Assembly (NCBI RefSeq): GCF_018139145.2
Contig: NC_059471.1
Coordinates: 88,558,520-88,622,519 of the forward strand
From: Gymnogyps californianus
Lineage: Eukaryota > Chordata > Aves > Accipitriformes > Cathartidae
Direction: 5' to 3'
DNA: 64,000 nucleotides
Shown here piece by piece: positions 13,401 through 24,447 of the stretch. Each line of letters begins with the position of its first letter. Position 1 is the stretch's first letter. The position numbers and the translations under genes were made by a program. The notes beneath the pieces were generated by a model. The model worked only from the letters and a program-made list of their open reading frames with translations. It was not told the DNA's origin and did not search any database.

Positions 13401-14934
13401 CAAAATGTTGTGGCTATTTGCCACAGCTGTCTGTCCTGTCAAAACCGTGACTCTTCTCAGGGTTAAAGGTTGATGAAAACTGTTGCTAACTTGAGATGAT
13501 TGATGTTGGGAAAACTAATTAGTGAGCAGGGGCAATTAATTTGATCACTTGTAGCGTAGTTTCTCTTGCAGGTTTTGAAGAACTTTGCTGAAGAGACCTG
13601 TGTTTCCAGCTTCTTTCTTTTTAATTGAGGTGGGGATGTATTTTCAGTAGACTGCTTCCAAGAGGAAAGACAGGGTAAATTAATAAGCAACGCTTGAATT
13701 TAATTGTGAAGGATTCCTGTGTGATCTCCAAAGGGTGGCAGGGCTCTTTTTGCTTAGAGATGGAAACGTTGGATACCATGGTGAAATTTTCAAATGAAAT
13801 ACCTTGTGATAGAGTTGGGAGCTCATCAGCCGTGCTGCGCAACAGGAGGTGTTCTCTGTAGTTGGGGAGGAAAAAGAGGAGTGTTAAAAGGGTATTCTGG
13901 TAACATTACTTTGGCTTATTCAATTGCTGATGACAAGACAATGTGTTTCCACTTTGGTCCATACTGCTAAAGTGTAATATAATTATTTGTATTAGACACC
14001 AGCCACCTGTTAATATCGTTCTTCTAAAGGTCATTGTGTGGTGCCTTGCTGTCTGAATTTAACGGCCCTGTATCAGGTTTGTTGGTCACTCTTTTGTGTG
14101 ACACTGGACAAGTGTTTGTGGGGAAAGAATGTGAACCCGATACCCCGGCGGCCGGGGGAGAGGGGAGGACTGGAGACAGGCTCCGCTGCTGCTATTGTTG
14201 GGCCACCGGGCCAGGGCTGGAAAACAAGCAGCTTCCTTCTGAGGTGCTTTCATCTAACATAGACCTTGTTTGGAACAAAAATAAATTGCAGTAATTTCCC
14301 AAGAGAAGCAGACTGATGTCTATAAACCCTAAGTTTTTGGTACCCCTGGATGCGTAGGGGCACTGTGTTCCTGACCTGGGCTGTAAAGGAGGGGAGGGGG
14401 TGCTGCTTGACTGGCTGGCTGGCCTCCTAATGCCATGAAAAGAAAGTGAGGTGGTGATAATGTAATTGTGCCTGGTGACAACGGGTAGATGCTTGATAAA
14501 TTATTTTTAAACATATGGTGTTGGCAGTTAACCTTAATCCTCGTGTTGGATTCATTTATTAATGTCTGTACAGTGACCTGAAAATGCAAAGCACTGTATC
14601 ATTGAGAAATGTTGACCTTGTTATCTGACAATTTTTCATTAATTTTGCTGAATATAAGGGTGGCATGTGTTTAACTTGAACTTTCACTCTTCCCACCTGA
14701 CCTGGTATTAGCTTTTGGGAGAGGTGGGGGACAGGTAGGACTTGCAGATGAACTTCTTCCGCGCCTGTATTCGGTGAATGGAGCAGATGCAAGTGACTGC
14801 TGCTTAAGGGGCTCAGCTGAATGACTTTGTTTTCAAATTTCCAGAAAATGAAAGCTTCAGCTGCCAAAAGAACAAAACAAAGCACCTGGTTTACCACATG
14901 GTGTAGGACATTCCAGCGCTTGCAAAGAGGGAGG

Positions 14935-15700
14935 TTTGGCTTTAAGCCATCTATATTCCAGCATCATTAGTAACTGCTACTAACTGTTGGATTGAATTGC
15001 TGGCTGAGAAAGAGCAAGGGATTTTAGAGTCTTCTCTGCAATTGAAAATATTCCTATGAAGAACTCCATTACTGCCAATTTTATAAGGAATAAGGATCTC
15101 ACTTTTATCAGTTACATATTTATTGGTTCAAACCATTCGAGCTTCATTATGCGCATGTAGATAGCTCATTGTGTTTGTTTGAAGTGGGTCATTAGGGTCT
15201 TCAAGCATTCTGGCTTTATAAAAATCTAATTGATTATTTTTGCCATGAAAGAGTTAATGAAGGATCACTCATGGCTTTTAATTTTCAGCTAATTAAAAAG
15301 AACGGCTGTTTTTGCCTTGGCACTCATAGTTAAAAGTGCCAAATATAGGATTTTTTTTGTGTGTGAGTTGAAGGGTGAGGAGGAGGAGGAGGGGGAAAAG
15401 TTACATGTAAATCATTTAGCCATTAACCTAATGTGGTGGATTTATAAATCCTATTACTATAAGCCCTTTTCATTTCCACTGAGGCCTGACGTGTGCTTGA
15501 TCCTGCTAATGTAAAATTCATTCTGTCTAAGTGATTACTGAAGTAAGACACTTTTAGTCAATTTTAATCAGATTGTGTGAAACTTGCTTGAACACTAATG
15601 TTAAGTAAGACATGGACACAGTTTGGCCATGTCTTAATTAGCCTTACAAATCAGTTAGACTAGGAATCAATCAGTGAGCCAAGTCTATGAACCTTTTGAC
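14935..15700. promoter_or_regulatory. Candidate conserved non-coding element 2, with paired-homeodomain palindrome
   Basis: A long repeat-free stretch dense in homeodomain cores. It contains TAATTGATTA at 15227-15236, the P2 palindrome bound cooperatively by paired-class homeodomains, CTAATTAAA near 15291, and a 10-bp inverted repeat at 15606-15615/15627-15636. Only one short open reading (15317-15514) overlaps and it has no domain. This is the most enhancer-like part of the large upstream intron by motif content, but conservation has not been measured. Confidence 0.35.
15606..15636. other. 10-bp inverted repeat inside candidate element 2
   Basis: TAAGACATGG at 15606-15615 and CCATGTCTTA at 15627-15636, separated by 11 bases. 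The arms are perfect. It is followed by TTAATTAG-like sequence. It may be a dyad-symmetric binding site. Confidence 0.85.
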
Positions 15701-17228
15701 ACCTAATGCTTTCTGTGGGGGGAAAATCTATGCTGAGGGCTGAAAATACAGGGCTTGGAAGCAAGATTAAGATTGTAATTTGGTGTTCTTGTTTTATGGT
15801 ATGCTTGGCAGTCCCTCACAGTGTGCAAGTCCTTTAGGATGCAGCCCTCATTGGTGTTTCAGAGTTGAGGCCAGTGGGGTGCTTCCCATAGCCCATCATA
15901 AATTCCCGTCTCCGCAGCAGGAGCAGCAATTGGAGTATTTTTCTGAAGCTGCTTCTGCTCCAAGATACATCTGTTATTTTGGCGGAGGGGGGCAAGGGAC
16001 AGCTTATCTTAAAACGTTGTAACCTCCTCCTTCCAAGCGTTCACTGGGAACTACCGACTTGGATTCATGGGGCATCTGCGCTTCTTGGGTGTAGCTGTGC
16101 CCAGTTTTTCTGTAGGGAGACAATAGTATGGAAGATGTCTGCCTCACAAGCTCCTCAAATATTACTTGCTGTTGAGAGGTGGTTTTTGTGAAATGTCATC
16201 CTTTGAAAGACAAATAAAGAGTTTCCTGTTTTTAACGTTTCTGCTGGATCATTGCTTTTTAAGTAGGCTTGGCTCTGACATGAGCCTCAAACTGACTTTC
16301 ACTCCATGTTAGTTTCCCCAGTTTTTGAAGAGTTATTACTAACCAGTGTCTTTACTGTTCTCATCATGTAGAATTTCTGTATTCGTAACAACTTTTGGTA
16401 TTTTCTTTTAATACATGAACCATTTCCTCTTATTACCAAGATGCTTGGAAAAGTTGTCATGTCCTTGAAGGATCCCATAGAAGTCTTTGTTGGTCATTTT
16501 GTTTTTCTGCTGTTGCTTATGGTGTCTTCTGCAGCACAGTGAAAAGCCTTAGGAGAAAAGGAAAAAAAAAAAATTAAGAGGAATTATCTCTCTTAATACC
16601 AGAGACAGCAGATGTTCTCTGAAAGTAGGCGACATCTTTTGCAGAAGACCCAACTGTATGTGCATTGTGGCTGTGCTCGGGGCTTGACTCTGTAACGTGG
16701 TGGAAGACAAGCCCATTGTAAATGACCAGCTTAGACTGAACACTTTATTCTGCCATTGTAGAAAAATTACCTGCACAATGATTTTGTTTTTAAGCTTGAA
16801 AATTCAACCACCAGCGGTGTCAGCAAACCCTTTTCAGAAGTCATTCTAGAAGTCTGTATGCTACAGGCTTTGTAAGTTGTTTTTATTGCTCAACTTCCAG
16901 GCAATTTAAATATCTTTTCTCCTCTATCTAACCTGTTAAATTACCTCTCTCTGTTAGGGTGAGTGTACCTCATTTAGTCAGATGTTACTTAGTTGATGAT
17001 ATGACTGCAAGCACATGTGGAAGAGAGTGGGGAACATGTTTTTTTGCTTGATCTGAATGCCTCTTTGTCTTCTGTTTTCTCTTTCGTACAGTTACTGTTG
17101 GTCTGCCAGGTGTGCCTTTTTGAATGAAAATGAGAAACTTCTTTAGTGTAGAACTCTTACAGTGTGGTTGGGATGAGGCTCATTTGAAAAGCTTTGAAAT
17201 TAGATGTTAATTACCTTTCTCTTCTACT

Positions 17229-17286
17229 GGATAATCTTCTGTACTTTAACCAAATAAGGATAATCTTCTATACTTTAATCAAATAA
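17229..17286. repeat. 29-bp tandem duplication
   Basis: Two head-to-tail copies of a 29-bp unit beginning GGATAATCTTCT and ending CAAATAA (17229-17257 and 17258-17286). They differ at two positions only, both transitions, so the duplication is recent on an evolutionary scale. No function evident. Confidence 0.95.
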
Positions 17287-17526
17287 ATATTCAAATACTT
17301 TGAATTTGCCATATTTCAGCTTTGTGACAGTTTTCTTATGTGATGGATTGTGGCAGAGCAACTGCTCATGAAAAGGGAGAACTGAAACAGAAAAATCATA
17401 GTAGTTCAAGTTCAGGTAGATGGGACATCTGATCCATTATAGACATGTAGTTAAATGTAGTTGATCTGAATAACCATATGCTGATGGGCTAGTAGATGAA
17501 CTGTCAAAGTTCACTTCAGCATTGGG

Positions 17527-17572
17527 TTTTTTTTTTTCCTTTTTTTTCTTTTTTTTTTTTTTTTTTTTTTTT
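17527..17572. repeat. T/C-only tract
   Basis: Forty-six bases of T with three C, a polypyrimidine tract on the plus strand. No exon follows it, so it is not acting as an obvious acceptor tract. Confidence 0.95.
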
Positions 17573-18173
17573 AAGATTGTAGCTGCCAGTATCATAAGAT
17601 CGTAAGCTTGAGAAAGATGTAATAAAGTCCATTCTAGATAATATTTTAGGGTAACGTTTTTATTGATCTTGGTCAGATAGTGGTTGGTTCTTGACTTTGA
17701 ATATCGTAGTGTATATCTTCCTATAAATGCTTATGTGTATATATGGTCAAAATAAGTGTCTAGGTTAATAAACATAAAGGACTCCAGGATACCCTGCCTC
17801 AGAAAAGAACATGACCTATAAAGGAGAACAGATGTCTCTTATCAGCCATATTGCGTGTATATTTCCTGGGAAAATCCTTTCAAATCTCTTGTTTTGCAGC
17901 TCATCAGGACATACTAAAATTAGTGTTACGTGTGTCAGAAAGCAGCAATATCTCTTCAGTGTCCTGGGGGTTGGAAGGCAGGTGGGATTTTTTACTCAGC
18001 AGATTTAATGTATTTTTTAATAAGTAAAAATTTCAGTATTCTTGATTTTTTTTTTTTTTATGGGCACTTGATATTCTTCTGTTCTCTAAAGAGAATGTGT
18101 ATGGGCTTTTTTCCTGGTGTTTGTGTCATTTCAGTGGTAAGACTGATAGATTTTGTTTGTTTGTTTGTTTACT

Positions 18174-18406
18174 GAAACACAGGAGGCTCTGTCTGAACAT
18201 CAGGAAATGCTTTTTTACTGTGAGAGTGACCAAGCCCTGGCGCAGGTTGCCCAGGGAGGTTGTGGAGTCTCCATCTTTGGAGATACTCAAAGGTGTCTGG
18301 ACACAGTCCTGGGCAGTCAGCTCTAGGTGATCCTGCTTGAGCTGGGGGGTTCGACCAGATGACCTTGAGAGGTCCCTTCAAACCTCAACTTGTCTGTGAT
18401 TCTGAT
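18174..18406 (+). mobile_element. CR1 LINE, 5'-truncated 3' end
   Basis: About 230 bp of the 3' untranslated end of a chicken-repeat-1 LINE in plus orientation. Diagnostic pieces are GGAGGCTCTGTCTGAACATC, GTGACCAAGCCCTGGC, AGGTTGCCCAGGGAGGTTGT and GATGACCTTGAGAGGTCC. The 3' end shows the family's ATTCTRTG-like octamers, here GTGATTCTGATTTTG. CR1 copies usually lack a poly-A tail and are strongly 5'-truncated, as here. The T-rich stretch that follows (through 18452) is separate simple sequence. No coding capacity remains. Confidence 0.93.
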
Positions 18407-18432
18407 TTTGGCTGGGTTTTTTGTTTGTTTTG

Positions 18433-18452
18433 TTTTTTTTTTTTTTTTTTTT
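18433..18452. repeat. 20-T run after CR1
   Basis: T run just beyond the 3' end of the plus-strand CR1, followed by AGTTCAAACC. CR1 does not normally carry such a tail, so it is probably independent simple sequence. Confidence 0.9.
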
Positions 18453-18979
18453 AGTTCAAACCAGGTCTTAGAATACCAGAAAATTCCTACAGGGATTTCT
18501 ATTTTTATAACGTATCCCTATCTTTCCTTCTGTTTTGGATGTTGGTTGGTTTGTTTGTTTATTTTAGGCACCTGTAGTAATCTAAAGGCATTAAAAACAA
18601 GCTTAGCAACATTTGTATCTATAATAGCAGTGGATGAAATCAAGCCACTGTCAACCAGTGCTTGTGGTTGGATTATTAGGTTGGTGCTAAAACTTCTCTC
18701 AGGGCCCTGCAGGTCTCATTTCAGATATAATTCTAATGAGGATATTGAATGACTGGTGTGACAATAATGTAAATTAGTGCTGGTGCCTTCTATTTAAACT
18801 GAAAAGAGCGAGCAAGAGAGAGCTTTGAAAGAAGACTTCCTTGGCATATGAGTGAAAGCAGCGTTTTTTTATTAATGATTCAAACTCCTGTAATAAGAAG
18901 TAGGAAATCTTGTTAGCTATGGTTTTAGATTAAACAAAACCTTTAGGTTGTGATGTTCTTTCTTTAACAGAATTTGTGG

Positions 18980-19830
18980 GATGAAGAATTTAAATGAAAA
19001 TTTCCAAAGTCGGAGATTGATTGAGTTAAAGTATGTAGCACGAAATCAATCCTGTCAAATTGTAGGGAAATAAGTGAGAGATTTATAAACATTGTTAATG
19101 TTTTAGAAATCTAGTTTTGTGCAAATGTGTTTTGAATTCTTTACAAATGAGATAACAGTAGGTCTAAATGACAAATTAAGGATTTAAAAATAATCAGCAT
19201 GCCTCTCTTGCAGTAATGGATTTATGGAGGTAGCATGCTTTAGTTGCATTTGTAATTAAGGTTTTTCCATCATTAGAATAGAAATGTATTCCTGTTGAGC
19301 AATATCATTTTAGGTGAATTATGTGGATTGAATGAGTGGCAAAACTCCACTACTTTAATCCGATATGTGGCTAAAAGTCAGTATTTGGATTGGATTCCTG
19401 GAGGGTCACGTTGAAAGGTTAAATACATTTGTTTGTTTTTCTAGTCTTTGTATTTCCATATTCTTTACAATTAACGAACAAATCCATATCCTGTGGTATT
19501 ATACAATGACAACTTAACAACTTGGCTTCATTAGTAATGAAGACATACTGCTATTAATTTCGAAACTCTAAATACTGAAATGGGTGGGCTGTATGTGGAG
19601 CGCTTAACGACAGACTAATGCATAAAAGTAACTTCTGAAACTGTCATTTTTTTGCATGAGTTCATAGTCCTGAAAAATTAAACTGAATGCTTTGGTAAGC
19701 CTCCAACTTTGTTCTGTTTTTAAAAACAGTGCAAGTGTCCTCGGTTATGACAGGCTACAAATGGTATTAAAAATGCCCTAGACTGCAATTTCAGGTAATT
19801 GACCAATTGACCATTAACTGCTGAAATCTT
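18980..19830. promoter_or_regulatory. Candidate conserved non-coding element 3
   Basis: About 850 bp without simple or interspersed repeats, starting a few hundred bases after the plus-strand CR1. It contains TAATTA at 19253-19258 and further ATTAAT and TAATG cores (near 19330, 19530 and 19615), plus ATAATCAGCATGC-like mixed motifs. No coding signal. It is called on texture alone. Confidence 0.3.
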
Positions 19831-22416
19831 AAAGGCTGATAATAAGGTGGTCCCTTTCAGGAATTTGCTTTTGCATGAAGCTCAGCTTTTCTCAACTGGA
19901 GTACTCACAAAATTGTGTCATGGAGCATGTTTCTGTTTCTGCGGAAGCTCCATGACATCAAATATGGTTCCATCCTTAGCTCCTTTAAGTGTCTATAATA
20001 TGTATGTTATTGTGGATGTCTGTGGATAGGCAATAGTTTCCATTGACATGGGCTTTTTTTTTTCCTATATCTCCTTGTAGGAAAAGTCTGGAAGGTGAAG
20101 TTGCCCCAACCCACCCTACAGTTCCTGTTCCTGATTTACAGTTGCAAGCCCTATTTAACAAGCAATTTAGGATTGTTAACTAGTAATTTTCTTTTGTAGT
20201 TAGTTTAAAAATAGCTGAAAACCTTAAATGAGCTTTTTGTAAAAAAAAATATATTTTTATTTCTACATTGAGATCTAAGTGTATGGCAGAAATTAGCCAT
20301 GCATCTTATAATCATCTGGTAGGTCAGTTGGTTTTATTTCTGACATGCTTTGTAAATGCTTATTTTGGTTTTTGCGGGTTTTTTATGTCCTGAGAAGCTC
20401 CATCTTCATTTTTTTTGTCAGACATATCTAGAGAATTCAGGAAGCTCATTTTGAAGAGATAATCTAAAAAGACTGTGTCTGACAGACTTTCAGGAGCTCT
20501 TTCCATCTGTATCCAAGCCAGCTTCATCAAGTGGTGTACAGAGGTCACACTGAACAAATAGGAAATCTCACTGAGACTTCATGCTATTAACCATGCATGT
20601 TCCTCGTTGTCTTTTCACATCCTTGGAGCAATCACTAGATCCTGCCTAGAAGCAGGAAAGGTTGAGTGTCCCAGGCAGAGATGAAGCTGTTTTCTTTCCC
20701 TGATACCACCTAAGAAGGCAGTTAAGAGCTGCCACAGGGGCTAGTCTGAAGAGACTGTGTAGGAGCCACATCAATACAGTGGCTGGTGTTTGGACATATT
20801 GGAGATGATACCTGCCCTGCTCCTACTTTTTCACTACTTTGATCAGTACCAAATGTGGTTGTGAGTTTCTGAGATCTGAGCACTGGTAGTTATTTAGTCC
20901 TGCATAGGTGCCTTGGTAAAAATCTTCATTTGTTACAAGTGCTCATTTCGTTCAGGTTTCATCATTCTTTTTGGAATTGGAATAATCTTTGTTGAATTTC
21001 TTTCAGTTATCTATTGTCACCGGGAAAAGTGGCGCAATGTCAAAGACTAAGGTTTCTCTGCTTGCAGCAACAATTTTCCTGGTTTCCAGCACTTTGTGTA
21101 TATGCTCCTGCATGATGAAAAACTTACTCTGTTACTTCTCTTTGATGTAGCAAGATTCATCTCATAGCACGTTCTCTTTTTTTTTTTTTCCTGTTTGGAC
21201 AATCCTGAAAGGACTTGCTTTCACCACATGCTTTGTTTTTTAAGTACAGTTGTGAACCCTTTAGGCATTTGTATACACCTGATCTCTCATCTTTTGCATT
21301 TGAGTAGCTTGGTGGAAACCTGAACGTCCCAGTATAGTTAGGAAGCTGAAATGTACAGGAACTTCTCCTTCCTTAATCAGAGAGGCTTACAACATCAGAT
21401 CTGGAGCAGATTATTTTGGAGGCTTTCAGAACGATCCTTTTCTTCAGAGCAGGGAGACAACCTAACTTAAAGGTGGCACTGAGTCACTCAGGGTGTCTGT
21501 CCATCAGGAGATAATGTCTTCTGTCAGACTTGGACCTATGTGAGACTCAAAATTGCATGTACCAAGTTCCCTTAGTTGAGGGGTGAGCATGTTTTTAAAT
21601 TATTTGATTCTTAAAATGGTACCTGTAAAACACAATCTAAGCTATTTACTCTTAACTGTAAAAAATACGTAAGGATAGATCTTTGAGGATCATAGACTCG
21701 TAGAATAGCTGAGGTTGGAAGGCACCTCTTGAGATTGCTTAGTTCAACCCTCCCTGCTCAACTAGAGCAGGTTGGTCAGGACCATGTCCAGTTGGGATTT
21801 GAATATCTCCCAAGTGTGGACACTCCAGAGCCTCTCTGGGCAACCTGCAGTCCTTACAGTAAAGAAGCTTTTGCTTGTATTTAAACAATGCAAGACTTCA
21901 TATTTCAAGGGATTCTTTTTTTTTTTATTCAGTTTATGCCCGTTGCTTCTTGTCCTTTCACTGAGCACCGATGAGGAGAGTCTGCCACTGTCATCTTTAC
22001 TCCCACCCATCAGATAGACATAGACAGTGATAAGACCCTCCCCCGAGCCTGCTCTTCTCCAGGCTGAGCAGTCCCAGGTCTCTCAGCCTCTCCTCACATG
22101 ACAGATGCTCCAGGCCCTGTAATTATGTTTGTGGTCCTGTGCTGGAATTGCTCCAGTATGTGCAGTCTTTCTCATACCAGGGAGCTCAGCTGAACACAGC
22201 ACTCCATACGTGTCTCACCAGGGCTGCGTAAAGGGGTAAGGACCACCTCCCTGAGATATGCTGGCAATGCTCTGTCTCATGCAGCCCAGGGTGCCCATGG
22301 CTGCCTTTGCCGTAAGGGTACATTGTTGGCTCATGGTCATCTTAGTGTCTACCAGGATGACCAGGCCTTTTTCTGCAAAGCTGCTTTCCAGCCGGTCAGT
22401 CCCAGATTCCATGGGG

Positions 22417-23160
22417 TTATTCCAGTCCTGGTGCAGGACTTGTTATTTCCTTTTTTTGAACCTGATGAGATTCCTGTAGGTCATGAGACACCTCCAGCCT
22501 GTCAAGGTCCCTCTGAACAGCAGCACACCCATCTGGTGTATCAGCCACTCCTCCCTGTTTTGTATTGTCTGCAGACTTGCTGAGCGTGTGCTCTGCGCCA
22601 TCATCCAAGTCCTTAACACGGACACTAAACAGGATTGGATCCAGTAGCCACCCCTGGGGTACGCCACTAGGGACTGGCCTCCAGCTGGACTGTGTGCCGC
22701 TGATCACAACGCTTGGAGCCCAGCAGTGCAGCCGGTTTTCAGTCCATCTTGCTGTCCACTTACCTAGCCCATACTTCATCAGTTTGTCTTTGAGGATGCT
22801 ATGGGAGACGAGAGTTGAAAGCCTTACTAAAGTCAAGATAAACAACAGCCACTGCTCTCCCCTTGTCCACCAAGCCAGTCATCTCTTCACAGAAGGCTAC
22901 CAGCTTGGTGAAGCACGATTTCCCCTTTGTAAATCCACACCAAACACTCCCAAGCACCTTCTTGTGCTTTGTGTGTCTGGAAAACAGTTGTTTTCACAAT
23001 GAGTTGCTGCATTACCTTTCCCCAGGGCTTGAGGTGAGGCTGACCAGCCTCTAGTTCCCTGGAATCTCCTCCTCCTTGCCCATCTTGAGGATAGCTTTGA
23101 CATTTGCTTTCTTCCAGTCCTCAGGAACCTCCCGTGATCATCATGTTTTCCACCATGTTT
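22417..23160 (-). pseudogene. CR1 ORF2 reverse-transcriptase remnant
   Basis: Broken coding region of the CR1 LINE. An open stretch at 22417-22845 contains [25 protein letters not shown] and [12 protein letters not shown], all typical of CR1 reverse transcriptase. The catalytic box, normally FADDT in this family, reads SADNT, so the second aspartate is lost. Just upstream on this strand the LDFSKAF motif is in another frame, showing a frameshift near 22815-22830. The next upstream part (22897-23160) keeps only fragments of the preceding RT region. It cannot make an active enzyme. Confidence 0.88.
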
Positions 23161-23164
23161 CCGT

Positions 23165-23610
23165 GATCCCAGTGAAGTCATAGCCCTGTAACTGCATGCA
23201 GACTTCTAATTCCTTCTCTTTGTTCCCCATGCTGTGTGCATTAGTGTACAGGCCTTCAGACAGGCACCCAGTCCTGCTGATGCCCTGAAAAAGTGCAAGA
23301 GCTTTCTCCGTAGCACTGTCCTGTAGGCACTCCCTTATTTACATGGATATGCTTGAAGAGGGCCCCTTTCAGCCCTGTGTTGTTGATTACAAGGTCCTTG
23401 CTATTCACATCACGCCCCACTCTTTGCTTCCCGTCGTGGTTTGCAGCTTCCTCATGGACGTGCACTCCTGCCCCCATCAATCCAGGTTTAAAGCTCTCCT
23501 TACCAGGCCGGGCAACCTGTTGGCACAGATCATTTTGCCCCACGTAGTCAGATGGATCCTGCCTTGTCCGAGCAATTCTATGTCCTCAGAGGGAGGTCCA
23601 CGAACATAAG
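23165..23610 (-). pseudogene. CR1 ORF1/ORF2 junction and start of endonuclease, remnant
   Basis: Reading the minus strand, the part nearest the RT remnant encodes LYTNAHSMGNKEKELEV and TGITETWW, the N-terminal signature of the CR1 apurinic-type endonuclease that nicks target DNA. The part farther upstream (23256-23543) is open in one frame but has no motif I recognise; it probably corresponds to the region between ORF1 and ORF2 or the end of ORF1. The endonuclease is cut off just after TETWW by the internal deletion. Confidence 0.75.
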
Positions 23611-24425
23611 AACCAAAACCCTGCTGCTGATATCAGCTGTGCAACCATGGAGGATGAATGAGTATTGTTTAACTTTATAAAAACAACTGTCATATTGTCT
23701 AAATATATCTAATTTAATGAAACAAAATTATATGCTTTATGGAAATCTTGCATGATGTTTAAGAAATTAGGTAAGAGAACTTTCTTTGGAAGGTAATTAG
23801 AGGCTAAAATACTTTTCTGAATTTGAATAGATGTTGGTTTGATAGACAACCACTTAGTCATGATGAAAGAACAGTTTAGTTTTAAAGCAGTTCAAACCAC
23901 TTACAAAGATTTTTTGATGGACACAACGTTCACACACAATCTATTCATGACCAAGACTAGCATGTCCTTTCATCTCCTATAAAATTTCAGGATCATTTTC
24001 AGTGAATATACTTGTATCTAGACAGAGGTTGCCTTGCTCTGTTCAGTATACCTATTGCAAAATGCCTATGGTTCTTCAAGAAAAAGGCTGTGTGTTTCAG
24101 TAGAAGTCCTTTTTCTTTTAAGAATACTCATCAGGTAGCAAGTGTTTTCTGCATCTGTTTTTCTCTTTAGTACTTGCTTGTCTTCCCCAGCCCTTCCCTT
24201 TTCTCCAAGCACACAAGCTGTGGTTATTACTTAAAAGATGCTGACCAGGAGAACCTTAGAAAAGTAATCTAGGTTCACTTCCTGCCAACTCCATGCTCCC
24301 TTGTTGCCTTAAAGGGCCTTTCTTACAACACACTTTTCTTTTTGTAATGAAATTTTCTTTAACAGTTGGAAGATAAGGGAGGAGGGCCTTACGGAATTGT
24401 AAGTTCTGTTTTCTGCTTTTTACTC

Positions 24426-24447
24426 AAAAAAAAAAAAGGGGGGGGGG
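24426..24447. repeat. A12-G10 homopurine switch
   Basis: A run of 12 A passes directly into 10 G. This is a plain homopurine block that can form triplex or G-rich structures and is error-prone in sequencing. Confidence 0.95.

Larger units (their letters stand above)
21688..23620 (-). mobile_element. CR1 LINE with internal deletion, degenerate
   Basis: A CR1 LINE on the minus strand, its 3' end at about 21688 (ATCATAGACTCGTAGAATAG in plus orientation, the inverted terminal octamers) and its 5' side near 23620. Reading the minus strand from 23.6 kb downward, one meets the start of the endonuclease domain (YTNAHSMGNKEKEL, ending TGITETWW), then an abrupt jump near 23135 to the reverse-transcriptase region (WKKANV-like, then [15 protein letters not shown]), then the 3' untranslated end. 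Most of the endonuclease and the N-terminal RT are missing, so this is an internally deleted copy. Several frameshifts and an altered catalytic box (see separate entry) make it inactive. The right border is approximate. Confidence 0.92.

Noticed and set aside
17811..17835. String translating MTYKGEQM, resembling the TYKGRE that precedes exon A in POLA1
   Set aside because: The residues before it do not resemble POLA1, there is no donor after GRE, and the reading continues to a stop at 18008 with no family similarity. Chance match.
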